A DNA stretch of 64,000 nucleotides from the NCBI RefSeq assembly GCF_001865575.2, contig NZ_CP017562.2, positions 310,001 to 374,000 on the forward strand, given 5' to 3'. The position numbers and the translations under genes were made by a program. Under the pieces are notes generated by a model. That model was not told the origin of the DNA, did no database searches, and saw only the letters and a list, made by a program, of their open reading frames with translations. This stretch comes from Paraburkholderia sprentiae WSM5005. Lineage in GTDB: Bacteria > Pseudomonadota > Gammaproteobacteria > Burkholderiales > Burkholderiaceae. Position 1 is the first letter of the stretch; each line of letters starts with the position of its first letter. This document shows positions 14,890 through 23,498 of the stretch, in pieces.

Positions 14890-15465
14890 CTATGCCGGCA
14901 AAAGACCGGCAATACGATAGCTTTCAATTAACCCATCGTAGACAGAGATATCCGCGCGACTTCTGGCGATGAGTTGAGCGCCGGCGACGGCTGCGAAGAT
15001 GGCGCGAGCACGCCCCCCGCGCTCCTCGGCCCGGACAATCGCCGTGGCGGATAGCACCTTGCTGAGCCATGCAACATTCACGTCCGCAAAGGTTTGGACC
15101 TCCTTGGTCACCGCCTCCGGCAAGTCATCAGATTCGGCGGCCATGAAGCTGCAGAGGCAGATGCGATTATCGCGCTCCAGTGCCGTGCGAAATGTATCCG
15201 GATAGCGGCGCAGACAGTCGATCGGATTCGCGGATTCGGCCCAAAGTGCATCCAGGGTGGCTGCCGAGTCCTCCCAGTAACGCCTCGCCACCTCGGCTCC
15301 GAGATCGGACTTGCTTGCGAAGTGATGGTAGATGCTCGCGGCCTTGATGCCGACAGCCTCAGCGAGATCACGAAAATTCAGGCCGCTGTAGCCGTGCGCT
15401 TGCGCAATCTCTGTAGCAGCCGCCAGGATTCGTTCCCTGGAGCTCAAGCCCGAATCGTTCTTCAC
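14890..15465 (-). CDS. TetR/AcrR-family transcriptional regulator
   Basis: A 191-residue TetR regulator. The HTH is at residues 10-55 (RERILAAATEIAQAHGYSG, then NFRDLAEAVGIKAASIYHHF). The ligand domain has Cys-containing ICLCSFMAAE (near residues 102-111), reminiscent of the redox/electrophile-sensing NemR group. It is divergent from a glutathione S-transferase gene whose promoter is overlapped by a perfect palindrome. It probably represses the GST in the absence of electrophile; Cys sensing is inference. Confidence 0.87.
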   Translation of the reverse strand: MKNDSGLSSRERILAAATEIAQAHGYSGLNFRDLAEAVGIKAASIYHHFASKSDLGAEVARRYWEDSAATLDALWAESANPIDCLRRYPDTFRTALERDNRICLCSFMAAESDDLPEAVTKEVQTFADVNVAWLSKVLSATAIVRAEERGGRARAIFAAVAGAQLIARSRADISVYDGLIESYRIAGLLPA

Positions 15466-15495
15466 TGCGACCGCCTCCTGAAACTGGGATGACTG

Positions 15496-15544
15496 TTGAC
15501 ACAGCGAATTGTACCCTCTATGGTAAACCTAACAAGCGTTAGGT
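15496..15544 (+). promoter_or_regulatory. GST promoter with TetR operator
   Basis: TTGACA (15496-15501), 17-base spacer, TATGGT (15519-15524). Immediately downstream, at the expected start of transcription, is the perfect inverted repeat ACCTAAC-AAGC-GTTAGGT (15527-15544), the likely TetR operator. Confidence 0.72.
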
Positions 15545-15606
15545 AGGTCGGTGGATACTGTCCCCTATCCCCCGATCCCGAGTAACCGCCACCTGGAGAG
15601 GTAAGC

Positions 15607-16290
15607 ATGACATCCGGCATCATTCATTCCGATGTAACCGAACTGCCCATCATGACGATTTACGATTTCCCCAAGGGACCTTATCCGACGCGGGTGCGTA
15701 TCGCTTTGGCCGAAAAGAATCTGCAATCGCGCGTCGAGTTCGTGATGGTCGATCTTTACAAGGGAGAGCACAAAAGGCCCGAGTTCATCTCAGGGAAAAA
15801 CTACTCGGGTACGCTGCCGGTCCTCGAACTCCATGACGGAACGTGCATCGCCGAATGCACCGCTATCACCGAATACCTCGATACGCTCGATGGCGCACCC
15901 GCACTGACCGGCAAAACACCGCTCGACAAGGGCGTGATCCACATGATGAGCAAGCGCGCCGAGCTGGAATTACTCGACGCCATCAGTGTCTATTTCCACC
16001 ACGCCACGCCTGGACTGGGGCCCGAAGTCGAGCTTTATCAAAACCCCGAATGGGGATTTCGTCAGCGCGACAAAGCTCTCAGGGGCATGCAGTACTTCAA
16101 TGACGTCTTGAAAGAGCAGCCGTTTGTCGCCGGAGATGCATTCTCGATGGCCGACATCACCGTCATTGGCGGCCTGGTCTTTGCGTCGATCGTGAAGCTG
16201 CGGGTGCCCGCAGAGTGCGAAGCCCTTCTCGCCTGGTACGCGAGAATGCGCGAACGCCCGAGCGTCAAGAGCCAGCCGGCATTTGCCTGA
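15607..16290 (+). CDS. Glutathione S-transferase
   Basis: A 227-residue GST. The thioredoxin-like N-terminal domain starts YDFPKGPYPTRVRIALAEKN and contains the cis-Pro region (SGTLPVLEL) and the glutathione-binding ECTAITEYL. The all-helical C-terminal domain contains FVAGDAFSMADITVIGG, the N-capping box. The start is ATG 15607 with GGAGAGG before it; an internal Met (15652) would also give a complete GST fold. It conjugates or reduces electrophiles with glutathione in the cytosol. A TetR regulator is divergent, and a dead aldehyde dehydrogenase tail overlaps its 3' end. Confidence 0.9.
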   Translation: MTSGIIHSDVTELPIMTIYDFPKGPYPTRVRIALAEKNLQSRVEFVMVDLYKGEHKRPEFISGKNYSGTLPVLELHDGTCIAECTAITEYLDTLDGAPALTGKTPLDKGVIHMMSKRAELELLDAISVYFHHATPGLGPEVELYQNPEWGFRQRDKALRGMQYFNDVLKEQPFVAGDAFSMADITVIGGLVFASIVKLRVPAECEALLAWYARMRERPSVKSQPAFA

Positions 16291-16426
16291 AATCGCAGCT
16301 GTCGCCACACGCCTGGAGACGGGCATGGCATGGGTGAATGAAATCCGCACCCGGGGCGTCGATATTTCGTTCGGTGGCCACAAGCAGTCTGGTCTCGGCA
16401 TCGAGCATGGCTTTGAAGGCCGGGTG
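16283..16426 (+). pseudogene. C-terminal remnant of an aldehyde dehydrogenase
   Basis: The frame reads LETGMAWVNEI followed by ISFGGHKQSGLGIEHGFEG, the hallmark C-terminal end of NAD(P)-dependent aldehyde dehydrogenases. The catalytic Cys/Glu and cofactor domains are missing, and the reading continues into unrelated sequence after about 16426. It begins inside the last codons of the GST gene, so an insertion or deletion joined the GST to the tail of an ALDH gene. Confidence 0.72.
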
Positions 16427-16587
16427 CTCTCAGATCGGCCTGCGGTCTTTGCCCAAAGCGATCGGTCGGCGTGCGGCGTTGTTGGCGAACACCTGGTGTG
16501 AGAAGTTGGGCGTGCGTGCTCTCGCCTCCATCCGTTAAAAAAAGCGCCGCGGCGACGATTCGGGTCCCGCAGCGCCCCATCTCGAAG

Positions 16588-17160
16588 TCACTCGACCACA
16601 AACGTCGATTTCAAGGCGACCGCATTCGCCAGGTTGTAGACGTTGGGAGACGTGGCCATGACAGCGTCGTGGATTTCGGCGAATTGCTGCCTGGTGCCGC
16701 TGCCCTTGATACGAACGGTGAAACGCAAGCTCTCGTAGCCGTTTGCCACCTTGGAGTCGAGCCCAAGAAACCCTCTGAGATCTATTTCGCCCTCAGTCTC
16801 AACGTGCAGAGATTGGAGCGTAATCCCGCGAACGGCGCATTGCGCCGCGTAACCCACCGCGATGCAAGCGTTCAGCGCCGCGATCAGATGCTCCTGAGGG
16901 TTGGCAAACTGATTAGAGCCGCCAAGTTCGCAAGGCTCATCGATATCGATCGTGAACCGGCGCGACACGTTCTGTCCTCCGATCGAGAAGCCGTCTACCT
17001 CCGCGCGAGTCCGGGTCTGGCCTTGCCATGTCGTAGCAATGCGCCAACCGGTGGTGGCTTTCGAGGCATCGCGCCTGACGCTCTCGATCAGCGCGAACAG
17101 GTCGTCGACGTTGATGCCGTTGACGACGTTAGGTTGCTGGGTCTGTGCATTCGCATTCAT
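16588..17160 (-). CDS. OsmC-family protein
   Basis: A 190-residue OsmC/YhfA-type protein. The core motif GGSNQFANPQEHLIAALNACIAVGYAAQCA holds C99, the usual peroxidatic position, with C108 and C77 as other thiols. OsmC proteins reduce organic hydroperoxides with thiol reductants. The normal partner Cys in the first half is replaced in spacing, so it may belong to an OsmC subgroup with a different mechanism. It lies 45 bases behind a di-iron enzyme gene on the same strand and is probably co-transcribed with it. Confidence 0.82.
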   Translation of the reverse strand: MNANAQTQQPNVVNGINVDDLFALIESVRRDASKATTGWRIATTWQGQTRTRAEVDGFSIGGQNVSRRFTIDIDEPCELGGSNQFANPQEHLIAALNACIAVGYAAQCAVRGITLQSLHVETEGEIDLRGFLGLDSKVANGYESLRFTVRIKGSGTRQQFAEIHDAVMATSPNVYNLANAVALKSTFVVE

Positions 17161-17205
17161 ATCGCATCTCCTTTACCTACGCGGGTTGTTCCGTTTCGGT
17201 CGATC

Positions 17206-18165
17206 TCATTGCAACGTGGCTAGCGCGGTCTGGATGCGCATGCCTTGGTCTTCGGAGATGAGCCTATGAAGAACCTCCCCGAAGTGGGGATGGCGTACAC
17301 CGGAATGGATGTATTGCCACCGGTAAGCCTCCAGAAAATTCGCTTCGATCGACAGCGTTTCAACCTCGTCGACTGCGCGGCCGCAGTTCGCCGCGAAGTA
17401 ACGCGCATCGGCTGCGGCCTGCGCCTGCAGAATGCCGTCGATTGCGGTGACCAGCTCGATGAACTCGTCGACAGCCTTGTCGCGCTCATTGGCCGTCACA
17501 GTAGCGTCGTGACGCTGCCATTCGAGTTCATCAAGGATGGCGTGCTGACTCTCTTCCTTCCAGTGATAGAAAAATACGTTCTTGAACAGTTCGGATAGCT
17601 GATCGTCTGGATTGATGCTCTGACGATAATGAAGCTGTGTGAAAAGTTCGATATACAACGTCAGCGCCAGTACGGCCCAGGTGCTCTTCCCGAGGATTAC
17701 CGCGGCAATGGCATCGGGGTCGACGTCGAAGCGATAGCCGGCAGGCAGGGTTTCACCGATCATTTTGTCGATCCGGCGAAACAGCGCCTGATGCTTGATT
17801 TCCTCCTCGCTGAACCGAACCAGCGCCTCAAGAGCCACCTGGTCGCCGAGCCAGTAGTCGCGGCCGATTTCAAGCACCTTTGCGTTGATGAAGCGTTCGA
17901 CCAGCCCGAACACGTTTGCATACGTGCGGCCCTGAATCTGACTGACAAACCGTTTCTCACTGCCGGACAGGGTGAAGAAATTCGGCGCCAGTGAGAGACC
18001 GTCGGGCAGATACTTCTGGGATGTGTCAAAAGTGCGGCCTCCAATCACGTCACGGTCGATATCCCAACTGACCATCTTTGAGGCGCGAATGCACCGGGCG
18101 TAACGATCGCGGTCGGAAAGTCGCGATACTGCTTCCATAGCCTTGCTCCCAATAGAGACCGCCAC
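17206..18165 (-). CDS. Ferritin-like di-iron protein, probable oxygenase (unknown substrate)
   Basis: A 319-residue helical protein. It shows two ExxH iron-ligand motifs, EIKH (122-125) and ESQH (205-208), with extra Glu in helices 1 and 3 (E90 in GLVERF, E173 in YIELF). That is the four-helix arrangement of carboxylate-bridged di-iron enzymes. No AurF or ribonucleotide reductase-specific motif was recognised. There are no transmembrane segments, although STWAVLALTLYIELF is hydrophobic. It is upstream of an OsmC gene in an apparent operon and downstream of an AraC regulator. The fold class is well supported; the reaction is unknown. Confidence 0.65.
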   Translation of the reverse strand: MAVSIGSKAMEAVSRLSDRDRYARCIRASKMVSWDIDRDVIGGRTFDTSQKYLPDGLSLAPNFFTLSGSEKRFVSQIQGRTYANVFGLVERFINAKVLEIGRDYWLGDQVALEALVRFSEEEIKHQALFRRIDKMIGETLPAGYRFDVDPDAIAAVILGKSTWAVLALTLYIELFTQLHYRQSINPDDQLSELFKNVFFYHWKEESQHAILDELEWQRHDATVTANERDKAVDEFIELVTAIDGILQAQAAADARYFAANCGRAVDEVETLSIEANFLEAYRWQYIHSGVRHPHFGEVLHRLISEDQGMRIQTALATLQ

Positions 18166-18446
18166 GCGGTCGAGTTATGCGTGTTCATCAACCGGTCAGA
18201 ACCAGATAGCTGATCTGGCGTTCCGGTACGCTCAATGTACGATGGGGATAGGCGAAGCTCTATGATCGGGCCGCCGGACGATATGACTGAAACGCCGCGT
18301 CAGCATTGACGTGCGTGAATGAACATTGCGTCGGGCATGCCAGAGGCACGCTGGCGATTGATCCGGCCAATTGGCGCAATGAGCCACCGATCAGTTCGGG
18401 CGTCTGCTGACGTTTATCGGCGCACCGTTGCGCGTGGCGAACGGTG

Positions 18447-19490
18447 TCACTGAACCGGTGGCGATGCGATACCGCTTGCGCTTAGTGATGCCTGCCTGGA
18501 TACGGCAGTGCCGTCCAACTTTCCTTTGCTCCGGCGCCAGCTCGCCGGCGGCATTCCAAATTCGCGTCTGAAGGCTCGACTGAACGCCGCCTCCGACTCG
18601 TAGCCGATCTGCTCCGCTATTGCCGCGAGTGACTTACTGCCGATCAGCAGCTCGTGTGCCGCAATCTGCATGCGCCATCGCGCAAGGTACTGCATTGGCG
18701 GTTGTCCAAGAAGATCGGTGAACCGTTGCGCCAACGCCGAGCGCGATAACCCCACCTTGCGCGCAAGTTCATCGACGGTCCAGGGGTGAATCGATTGAGC
18801 ATGGAGCAAGGAAAGCGCGCGCCCCACATACCGGTCGCGCACGCCGGCCAGCCATCCTGTCTGGTCCGCGGGTAGCGCTTCAATACAGCTACGCGCCGCC
18901 TCGACAAACAGGAGTTCGGACAGTCTGGCGAGTACGATCGTGCCGCCCGGACGCGAATGCCCTGCCTCGGCGGCAGCAAACTTGAGAGAGGACTCAAGCC
19001 ATGCCGCGCGCGGATCCTGACGCATATCAATCTTGAAGAGTCGCGGCAGCGATGAGAGCAGTGGGTTGCTCAGCGTATCGTCGCAGGCTAGAAAGCCACA
19101 TACGATGCGAGTCGTCGCTCCTCCGCCTCCATGGGACAGCGTCATTACCTCACCGGGTGTTTCCGCCATCAGACCGGCTAATAGCGATTCCGACGGCGTG
19201 GGCGGAACATCCATGGCGCTGCCCATCACATGCGCTTCACCTTGCGGGATCACCAGCAGTTCTCCGGCGTTGAGATGAATAGCTGAATGCGGGTCGTTTG
19301 CCAACTTCGCCCAGCAACTCCCTTCTATGATCAGATGATAGGAGACTACCCGCTCTGAACGCGGTAGGTAGGCCGCACAGAGCGCAGCATCGGTGCGGCC
19401 TATCAAGGACCACGGTGCCGTGAAGGTTCCGTTCAGGAACACCGCGCCGCTTAGGCGCACAGCGCGCAGAACGTCGGAGACTGCATCCAT
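18447..19490 (-). CDS. AraC-family transcriptional regulator (cupin N-terminal domain)
   Basis: An AraC regulator with an N-terminal cupin (AraC-binding) domain. This includes YHLIIEGSCWAKL, the HLNAGELLVIPQGEAHVMG jelly-roll strand pair and an anti-GGGG loop (LSHGGGGATTRIVCGFL). The C-terminal double HTH has SIHPWTVDELARKVGLSRS and SLAAIAEQIGYESEAAFSRAFRREFGMPP. I chose ATG 19490 (MDAVSDVLRAV, the usual family start); an upstream ATG at 19544 adds 18 basic residues and lacks a ribosome site. The family often controls neighbouring oxidoreductases; the di-iron/OsmC pair downstream on the same strand is the natural candidate target. Confidence 0.85.
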   Translation of the reverse strand: MDAVSDVLRAVRLSGAVFLNGTFTAPWSLIGRTDAALCAAYLPRSERVVSYHLIIEGSCWAKLANDPHSAIHLNAGELLVIPQGEAHVMGSAMDVPPTPSESLLAGLMAETPGEVMTLSHGGGGATTRIVCGFLACDDTLSNPLLSSLPRLFKIDMRQDPRAAWLESSLKFAAAEAGHSRPGGTIVLARLSELLFVEAARSCIEALPADQTGWLAGVRDRYVGRALSLLHAQSIHPWTVDELARKVGLSRSALAQRFTDLLGQPPMQYLARWRMQIAAHELLIGSKSLAAIAEQIGYESEAAFSRAFRREFGMPPASWRRSKGKLDGTAVSRQASLSASGIASPPVQ

Positions 19491-20574
19491 GAATAGCTCG
19501 CGTGAAATGCGATTTCCCCGACAAGGAACTGCGATGGCGCTCATTCGTCATTTGGCCGGGGAGTACATGTTATACCCGTTGCGCTAATCGATGACAAATC
19601 CCTTACGGATGATTCCACCCCGCCTCCTGAGGCGCTTCATGAGATGTGTAGCGGTGCGGCCAGGTCGTTAGCAAACCTGGCTCACCGGACGGGTCTCACC
19701 TGGTTGGTCCCCGCGTCGGACCCATCACGATCGACGCGGCAATCGCGACTCGGATTCGCCCGTGTGCCAACGTGGCGACGTCCCGCCTCGTCGTTACCGT
19801 AACATCGAGCGCTTTGGCAGGAGTGCAGGGCAATCTTTCTGGACGCCCGGCAATAGCTACGCGCAGCATCGGCAAGACTTGGACGATCGGACAAGAAACG
19901 TCGACGCGCGGGCAGGACCGCAACTGGTTGAGAAAGGCAGAGTTGGTACAGAACGGGACGTGACGTGAGCAACGTCGGTCGTTCTCGTGGCGAAATCTTC
20001 AATGGCTATCCGAAGCCCGCTGCGCTATCCCACTTGCACCCATCGGTTCGCGTCCAGTGACCTACCGCTTCGGGCAATCGACATTGCGTGAGATGTCTAT
20101 GAGACTCCTGATAAGCCGCACGATATGCCATCCGCTAATTGCGCTACCTATGTTCTACTTGACGGACCTGATGTACAACGTCGACTACAACGTCTCCGGC
20201 GCTCTGCTCGTTCTGGCAGCGAAATCTATCTCCCGCGTCTTGAGCCTGTTCAACAAGAGTTAGTGCCGTGCGTCGGTACGTCAAGCAAGGTGGGTTACTC
20301 GAACGCAAGATGGAAGCAAGCGCACAGGCAAGCGAGAGCAGTGGAGTAATTCCGGTGGAAGTGGGTTATCCGATTCACTCTTTGACAGCAAGGTTTGCGG
20401 ACATTGGCGAGTAACGTAAACCGATGGTTGCCCAATGCTGATCAACGACGCGCCGGATACGATCGGCACGGATGCGCCCGTCGCCAACGTGCAAGCTGAC
20501 GTTCGAACGACTGCATGAGGAGCAGGCCAATTGCACCGGTCGGATAGCAACCTGCCCGCGGTTTTTGCCGAGTG
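19491..20574. other. About 1.1 kb without a recognisable gene
   Basis: All six frames are broken or lack family resemblance. Base composition and codon pattern are less GC3-biased than in neighbouring genes. Two short stretches (around 19740-19780 and 20455-20495) resemble each other loosely. A possible 50-codon hydrophobic frame (20101-20263, +) is not supported by a ribosome site. It is most likely degraded DNA at the edge of the accessory stretch. Confidence 0.5.
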
Positions 20575-22119
20575 CTACTTCTCCGACACCGGACTGACGG
20601 AAGAGCCCGTTGCTTGCGCATCGTTTCGCGCGACGCCCGACGTCGCGCCACGAACCGATTGCCGCAAGCGCGTGAACGCCTGACTCGTGCGCGCATCGCG
20701 CTGGTCGCGTGCGTCGTAGAAGTCCTTGCTGAGCCACTGGCCGACACTCATCATCAGCGAGCCCGCCGCGCTCTTGAAGCGCACCCATGCGTTGCCGGTG
20801 CGCGCCAGTTGCGCGGCAGCCTCGACTGCCTCGGCGGCGAGCCGGTCCAGTTCAGCGTGCAGATAGTCGGCGAAATGATGCAGGCCATGCTGATTGCCGT
20901 TCGACGATTTGCGCTCCAGCTCGACGTGCTCTGCAATCAACGATTGATTGGCCACGCGAATAAACGCCGGCGTATCGGTGCGCGCGCCGCCGCCGCGGCG
21001 AATCGCCACACCGATGTTGGCGGACGCCTGGGTGCGCTTGCCAAGCGGCGGCATTTGCCACTTGTCGCTCAGGTACTTCAGGAGGCTGCAATGATCGAAT
21101 CGTTCGTTGCACACGCCGGCTTCGCACCACGGCGACACCAGGATCGCGGGAACGCGTACGCCGAGTCGTTTGAAATCGAAGCTTGCGGTGTGCTCGTCGG
21201 GTGCGACGGCGTCGGCCGGAGGCGATACGTGATCGTAGAAACCGCCGTGCTCATCGTAGAGAATCACCAATAACGTGCGCTCCCACAGCGCCTGATTCGA
21301 GCGCAGCGCGTTGTAGGTATCCGCGATCAGCTTCTCCGCCTTCATGATGTTATGCGGCGGATGATCGTCGTTCTGCGCTTCGCCGAAGTACTTCGGCTCG
21401 ATCAGCACGAATTGCGGAAATCGATCGGCGGGTCCCGCTGCGTCTTCGAAGAACTTGTCGAAAGAGCGGTAATTCGCGAGGTTTTCCGCACGTCGCTGGT
21501 TTTTGAGCAGCAGCGAAGCGGGGAAATCGTAGAAGTAGACGCTCCATGTTTTGCGCGCCGCATTCAGCCGATCGAAGATGGTGTCCTGATCCTGCTCGGT
21601 GTACCAGCGCGGGTTGAGCCCGTCGAGTCCCGCGGGCATGTCTATCTCGCCTTTCGACGTACCTGTCAGCGCGAAGAAACGGTTCGGCCATGTCGGCCCC
21701 GGCAATGACGAGAACCACCGATCGCACACGGTGAATTGCGAACCGAGCGTATGCAGCGCTGGCAGAAAGCCGGGCGGGTAATAGCCCATCACGTCTTGCC
21801 GCGCGGCGAGGCTGCTGTTCGGATAGTCGTTCACGAACGAACGCACGAAGCCGCTGTTGTCCGCGGCGATCTGTTCCATCACGGCCTTGTGCCCGTGATT
21901 CGGATCCTGCTTCATCTGCCGCTCGCGCGTCACACGCGGATGGAATGTGTTGCCTTTACCGTCGGCGTTCGATTTGCCGGCGGCGTTGCGCACGCCGTCC
22001 AGTTTGTCGTGCACGGCATCGAGGCAGCCGAGCATCTGGTCAAACGAATGATTCTCCAATAGCAGCAGCACGACGTGTTCGATCGGATCGTTCTGCGCGT
22101 TTTGCTCGACGTCACTCAT
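20575..22119 (-). CDS. Phospholipase C / acid phosphatase-type phosphoesterase without signal peptide
   Basis: A 514-residue member of the phosphoesterase family (non-hemolytic phospholipase C, AcpA). The N-terminal metal site HVVLLLLENHSFDQMLG starts only about 14 residues in. Later motifs are NPRWYTEQDQDTIFD, the IEPKYF region, ILYDEHGGFYDHV, and the VRVPAILVSPW and RFDHCSLLKYL strand/helix region. The start is ATG 22119 (GGAG upstream). Unlike classical secreted relatives it has no Sec or Tat signal peptide; an upstream extension does not provide one. It is last in a four-gene set behind a holin and a GH108 muramidase, which suggests export through a holin/endolysin route or an intracellular role. 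The C-terminal ~120 residues are helical and unassigned. Confidence 0.84.
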   Translation of the reverse strand: MSDVEQNAQNDPIEHVVLLLLENHSFDQMLGCLDAVHDKLDGVRNAAGKSNADGKGNTFHPRVTRERQMKQDPNHGHKAVMEQIAADNSGFVRSFVNDYPNSSLAARQDVMGYYPPGFLPALHTLGSQFTVCDRWFSSLPGPTWPNRFFALTGTSKGEIDMPAGLDGLNPRWYTEQDQDTIFDRLNAARKTWSVYFYDFPASLLLKNQRRAENLANYRSFDKFFEDAAGPADRFPQFVLIEPKYFGEAQNDDHPPHNIMKAEKLIADTYNALRSNQALWERTLLVILYDEHGGFYDHVSPPADAVAPDEHTASFDFKRLGVRVPAILVSPWCEAGVCNERFDHCSLLKYLSDKWQMPPLGKRTQASANIGVAIRRGGGARTDTPAFIRVANQSLIAEHVELERKSSNGNQHGLHHFADYLHAELDRLAAEAVEAAAQLARTGNAWVRFKSAAGSLMMSVGQWLSKDFYDARDQRDARTSQAFTRLRQSVRGATSGVARNDAQATGSSVSPVSEK

Positions 22120-22269
22120 CTTTATCGCTCCACTCGGGCCGGGATGGACTTCGCGTTGCAAAGTTAGCGTAAAACGCGTGCTGGCGAAAGTGCCTCGCTT
22201 CAAAACGGATCTGCATGCCACGCTAAGCCTATTGGGTCACGTGCATGATTCGCTCAACGTAGCATCGAC

Positions 22270-22965
22270 TCAACTGCCGCCCGAGAAGATCGGACCTTGC
22301 GCGCCCGGCGCGAACGACGGGAAGATGTCGCCGGACGGCGCGGCCGCCGCCGGTGCGGGCAAACCCGACTGCGACACCGGTTCGCGCGACGTCGACGCGC
22401 TATCGGGCGCAATGGGCACACGCGGCTTCGCGAGCAGTTCGGTCTTGCGCATCGAGCCGACCGACGTGCCGAAGTAGTAGCCGATGATGCTGATCCACGC
22501 CGTTCCCAACGCGCCGACGATCACGTTGACGAGATCCTTGTTGGTGCCCGGCAGAGGCTGGAACGCCATCAGCAGCAGAATGCCGAAGAAGCCGGTGGTG
22601 ACCGCCATCGCAAGTACCTTCGGCACCCAGTCGCGATCGGCGACACCCATCGCGCGTGCGCTTGCGATGTCGCTCGTGGCGATGCGGGCCAGGTCGCTTT
22701 CGTGCGCGAGGCTCGACTGCGCCGCCGTCACCATCAACTGCTGCAATTGCAGCGAGTTCGCGTTTTCGGCCCGGCGAATCTTTTCGAGCGCGCCGGGGTC
22801 GTTCAACGCGGGTTCCACATACGTCGGATCACTCGGCGTGCCGAGTGCGTGCGAGATGATCGCGGCGGCAGCGGTTACGCCGAGGCCGACCGGACCGCCC
22901 ACGAGCCCGGCGAGAAGCGGCGCGGTGCTGTTGATGTTCGTCGCTACTTTAGACCAGTCCATCAT
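22270..22965 (-). CDS. Holin-like protein (GTA_holin_3TM / DUF3154 type)
   Basis: A 231-residue membrane protein overlapping the upstream muramidase stop by ATGA. Hydrophobic segments lie near 15-38 (APLLAGLVGGPVGLGVTAAAA), 117-135 (VLAMAVTTGFFGILLLMAF) and 145-166 (VNVIVGALGTAWISIIGYYF). The FGTSVGSMRKTELL end of the third helix is typical of the three-TM holins of gene transfer agents and phages. A charged amphipathic stretch (60-110) separates helices 1 and 2, and the tail is Pro/Ala-rich. Holins form inner-membrane holes that release muramidases into the periplasm. No phage structural gene is nearby, so it is not part of an intact prophage. Confidence 0.78.
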   Translation of the reverse strand: MMDWSKVATNINSTAPLLAGLVGGPVGLGVTAAAAIISHALGTPSDPTYVEPALNDPGALEKIRRAENANSLQLQQLMVTAAQSSLAHESDLARIATSDIASARAMGVADRDWVPKVLAMAVTTGFFGILLLMAFQPLPGTNKDLVNVIVGALGTAWISIIGYYFGTSVGSMRKTELLAKPRVPIAPDSASTSREPVSQSGLPAPAAAAPSGDIFPSFAPGAQGPIFSGGS

Positions 22966-23444
22966 GCTGCTCCGAGGAGAAGATTGGCTGCCATGCGCTC
23001 GGTCCAACCGCGGCTGAAATTCGGCCACGAATGCAGGTTGCGCAGGTACCGCAGACGATACGCGGCAAAGCGCAGCACGAACTTCATCGGATCGGCGTTC
23101 TTGACCGCATCGAGCGTGGCGGGGCCGAACTTGCCGTCTTCCTTCGCGCCGGACGCTTTCTGCATCCACAGCACGACGAGGCCGCCGTTGTAGTTCGCAT
23201 CGAATATCTGGAAGGCCACGCGCGGATCGAGTTCGTCGAGATGCAACGGGTCCCAATACCTGCGCTTGGCGATCTGATGCGCGGTATCGAGCGGCAGATC
23301 TTTCATTGCGCCGTTATAGCCCTCGCTGCGCGCGACGCGCGCGGTCACACCCCACATCGTTTCGCCGCCGGGATCCCCCGGGTTGAAGCTGTACCCGCCT
23401 TCATTTCCGATCAAGGCTGTGAATGCGTCTTCGAAGCTATCCAT
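22962..23444 (-). CDS. GH108 family N-acetylmuramidase (TtsA-like endolysin)
   Basis: A 160-residue peptidoglycan muramidase. The catalytic Glu is in LIGNEGGYS (E15), followed by FNPGDPGGETMWGVT, the family hallmark. The C-terminal half carries the peptidoglycan-binding domain 3 type (GLVVLWMQKASGAKEDGKFGPATLDAV). It has no signal peptide, as usual for holin-dependent endolysins. The ATG at 23444 has a GGAG site. It is four-base coupled to a holin gene. GH108 includes phage endolysins and TtsA, the muramidase that allows typhoid toxin to cross the envelope. With the phospholipase-like gene downstream, secretion is a reasonable hypothesis. Confidence 0.87.
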   Translation of the reverse strand: MDSFEDAFTALIGNEGGYSFNPGDPGGETMWGVTARVARSEGYNGAMKDLPLDTAHQIAKRRYWDPLHLDELDPRVAFQIFDANYNGGLVVLWMQKASGAKEDGKFGPATLDAVKNADPMKFVLRFAAYRLRYLRNLHSWPNFSRGWTERMAANLLLGAA

Positions 23445-23498
23445 CGATCTGTCTCCTCTTCGGCCGTGTTGGCGACTCAAACGGCGAATGCACCCGGC

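Noticed and set aside
20101..20263. Small hydrophobic protein (about 54 aa)
   Set aside because: No ribosome site, no family resemblance and it lies in a region of broken frames.
22270..23444. Prophage lysis region
   Set aside because: No capsid, tail, integrase, terminase or attachment site was seen in the window; a domesticated cassette is more likely.
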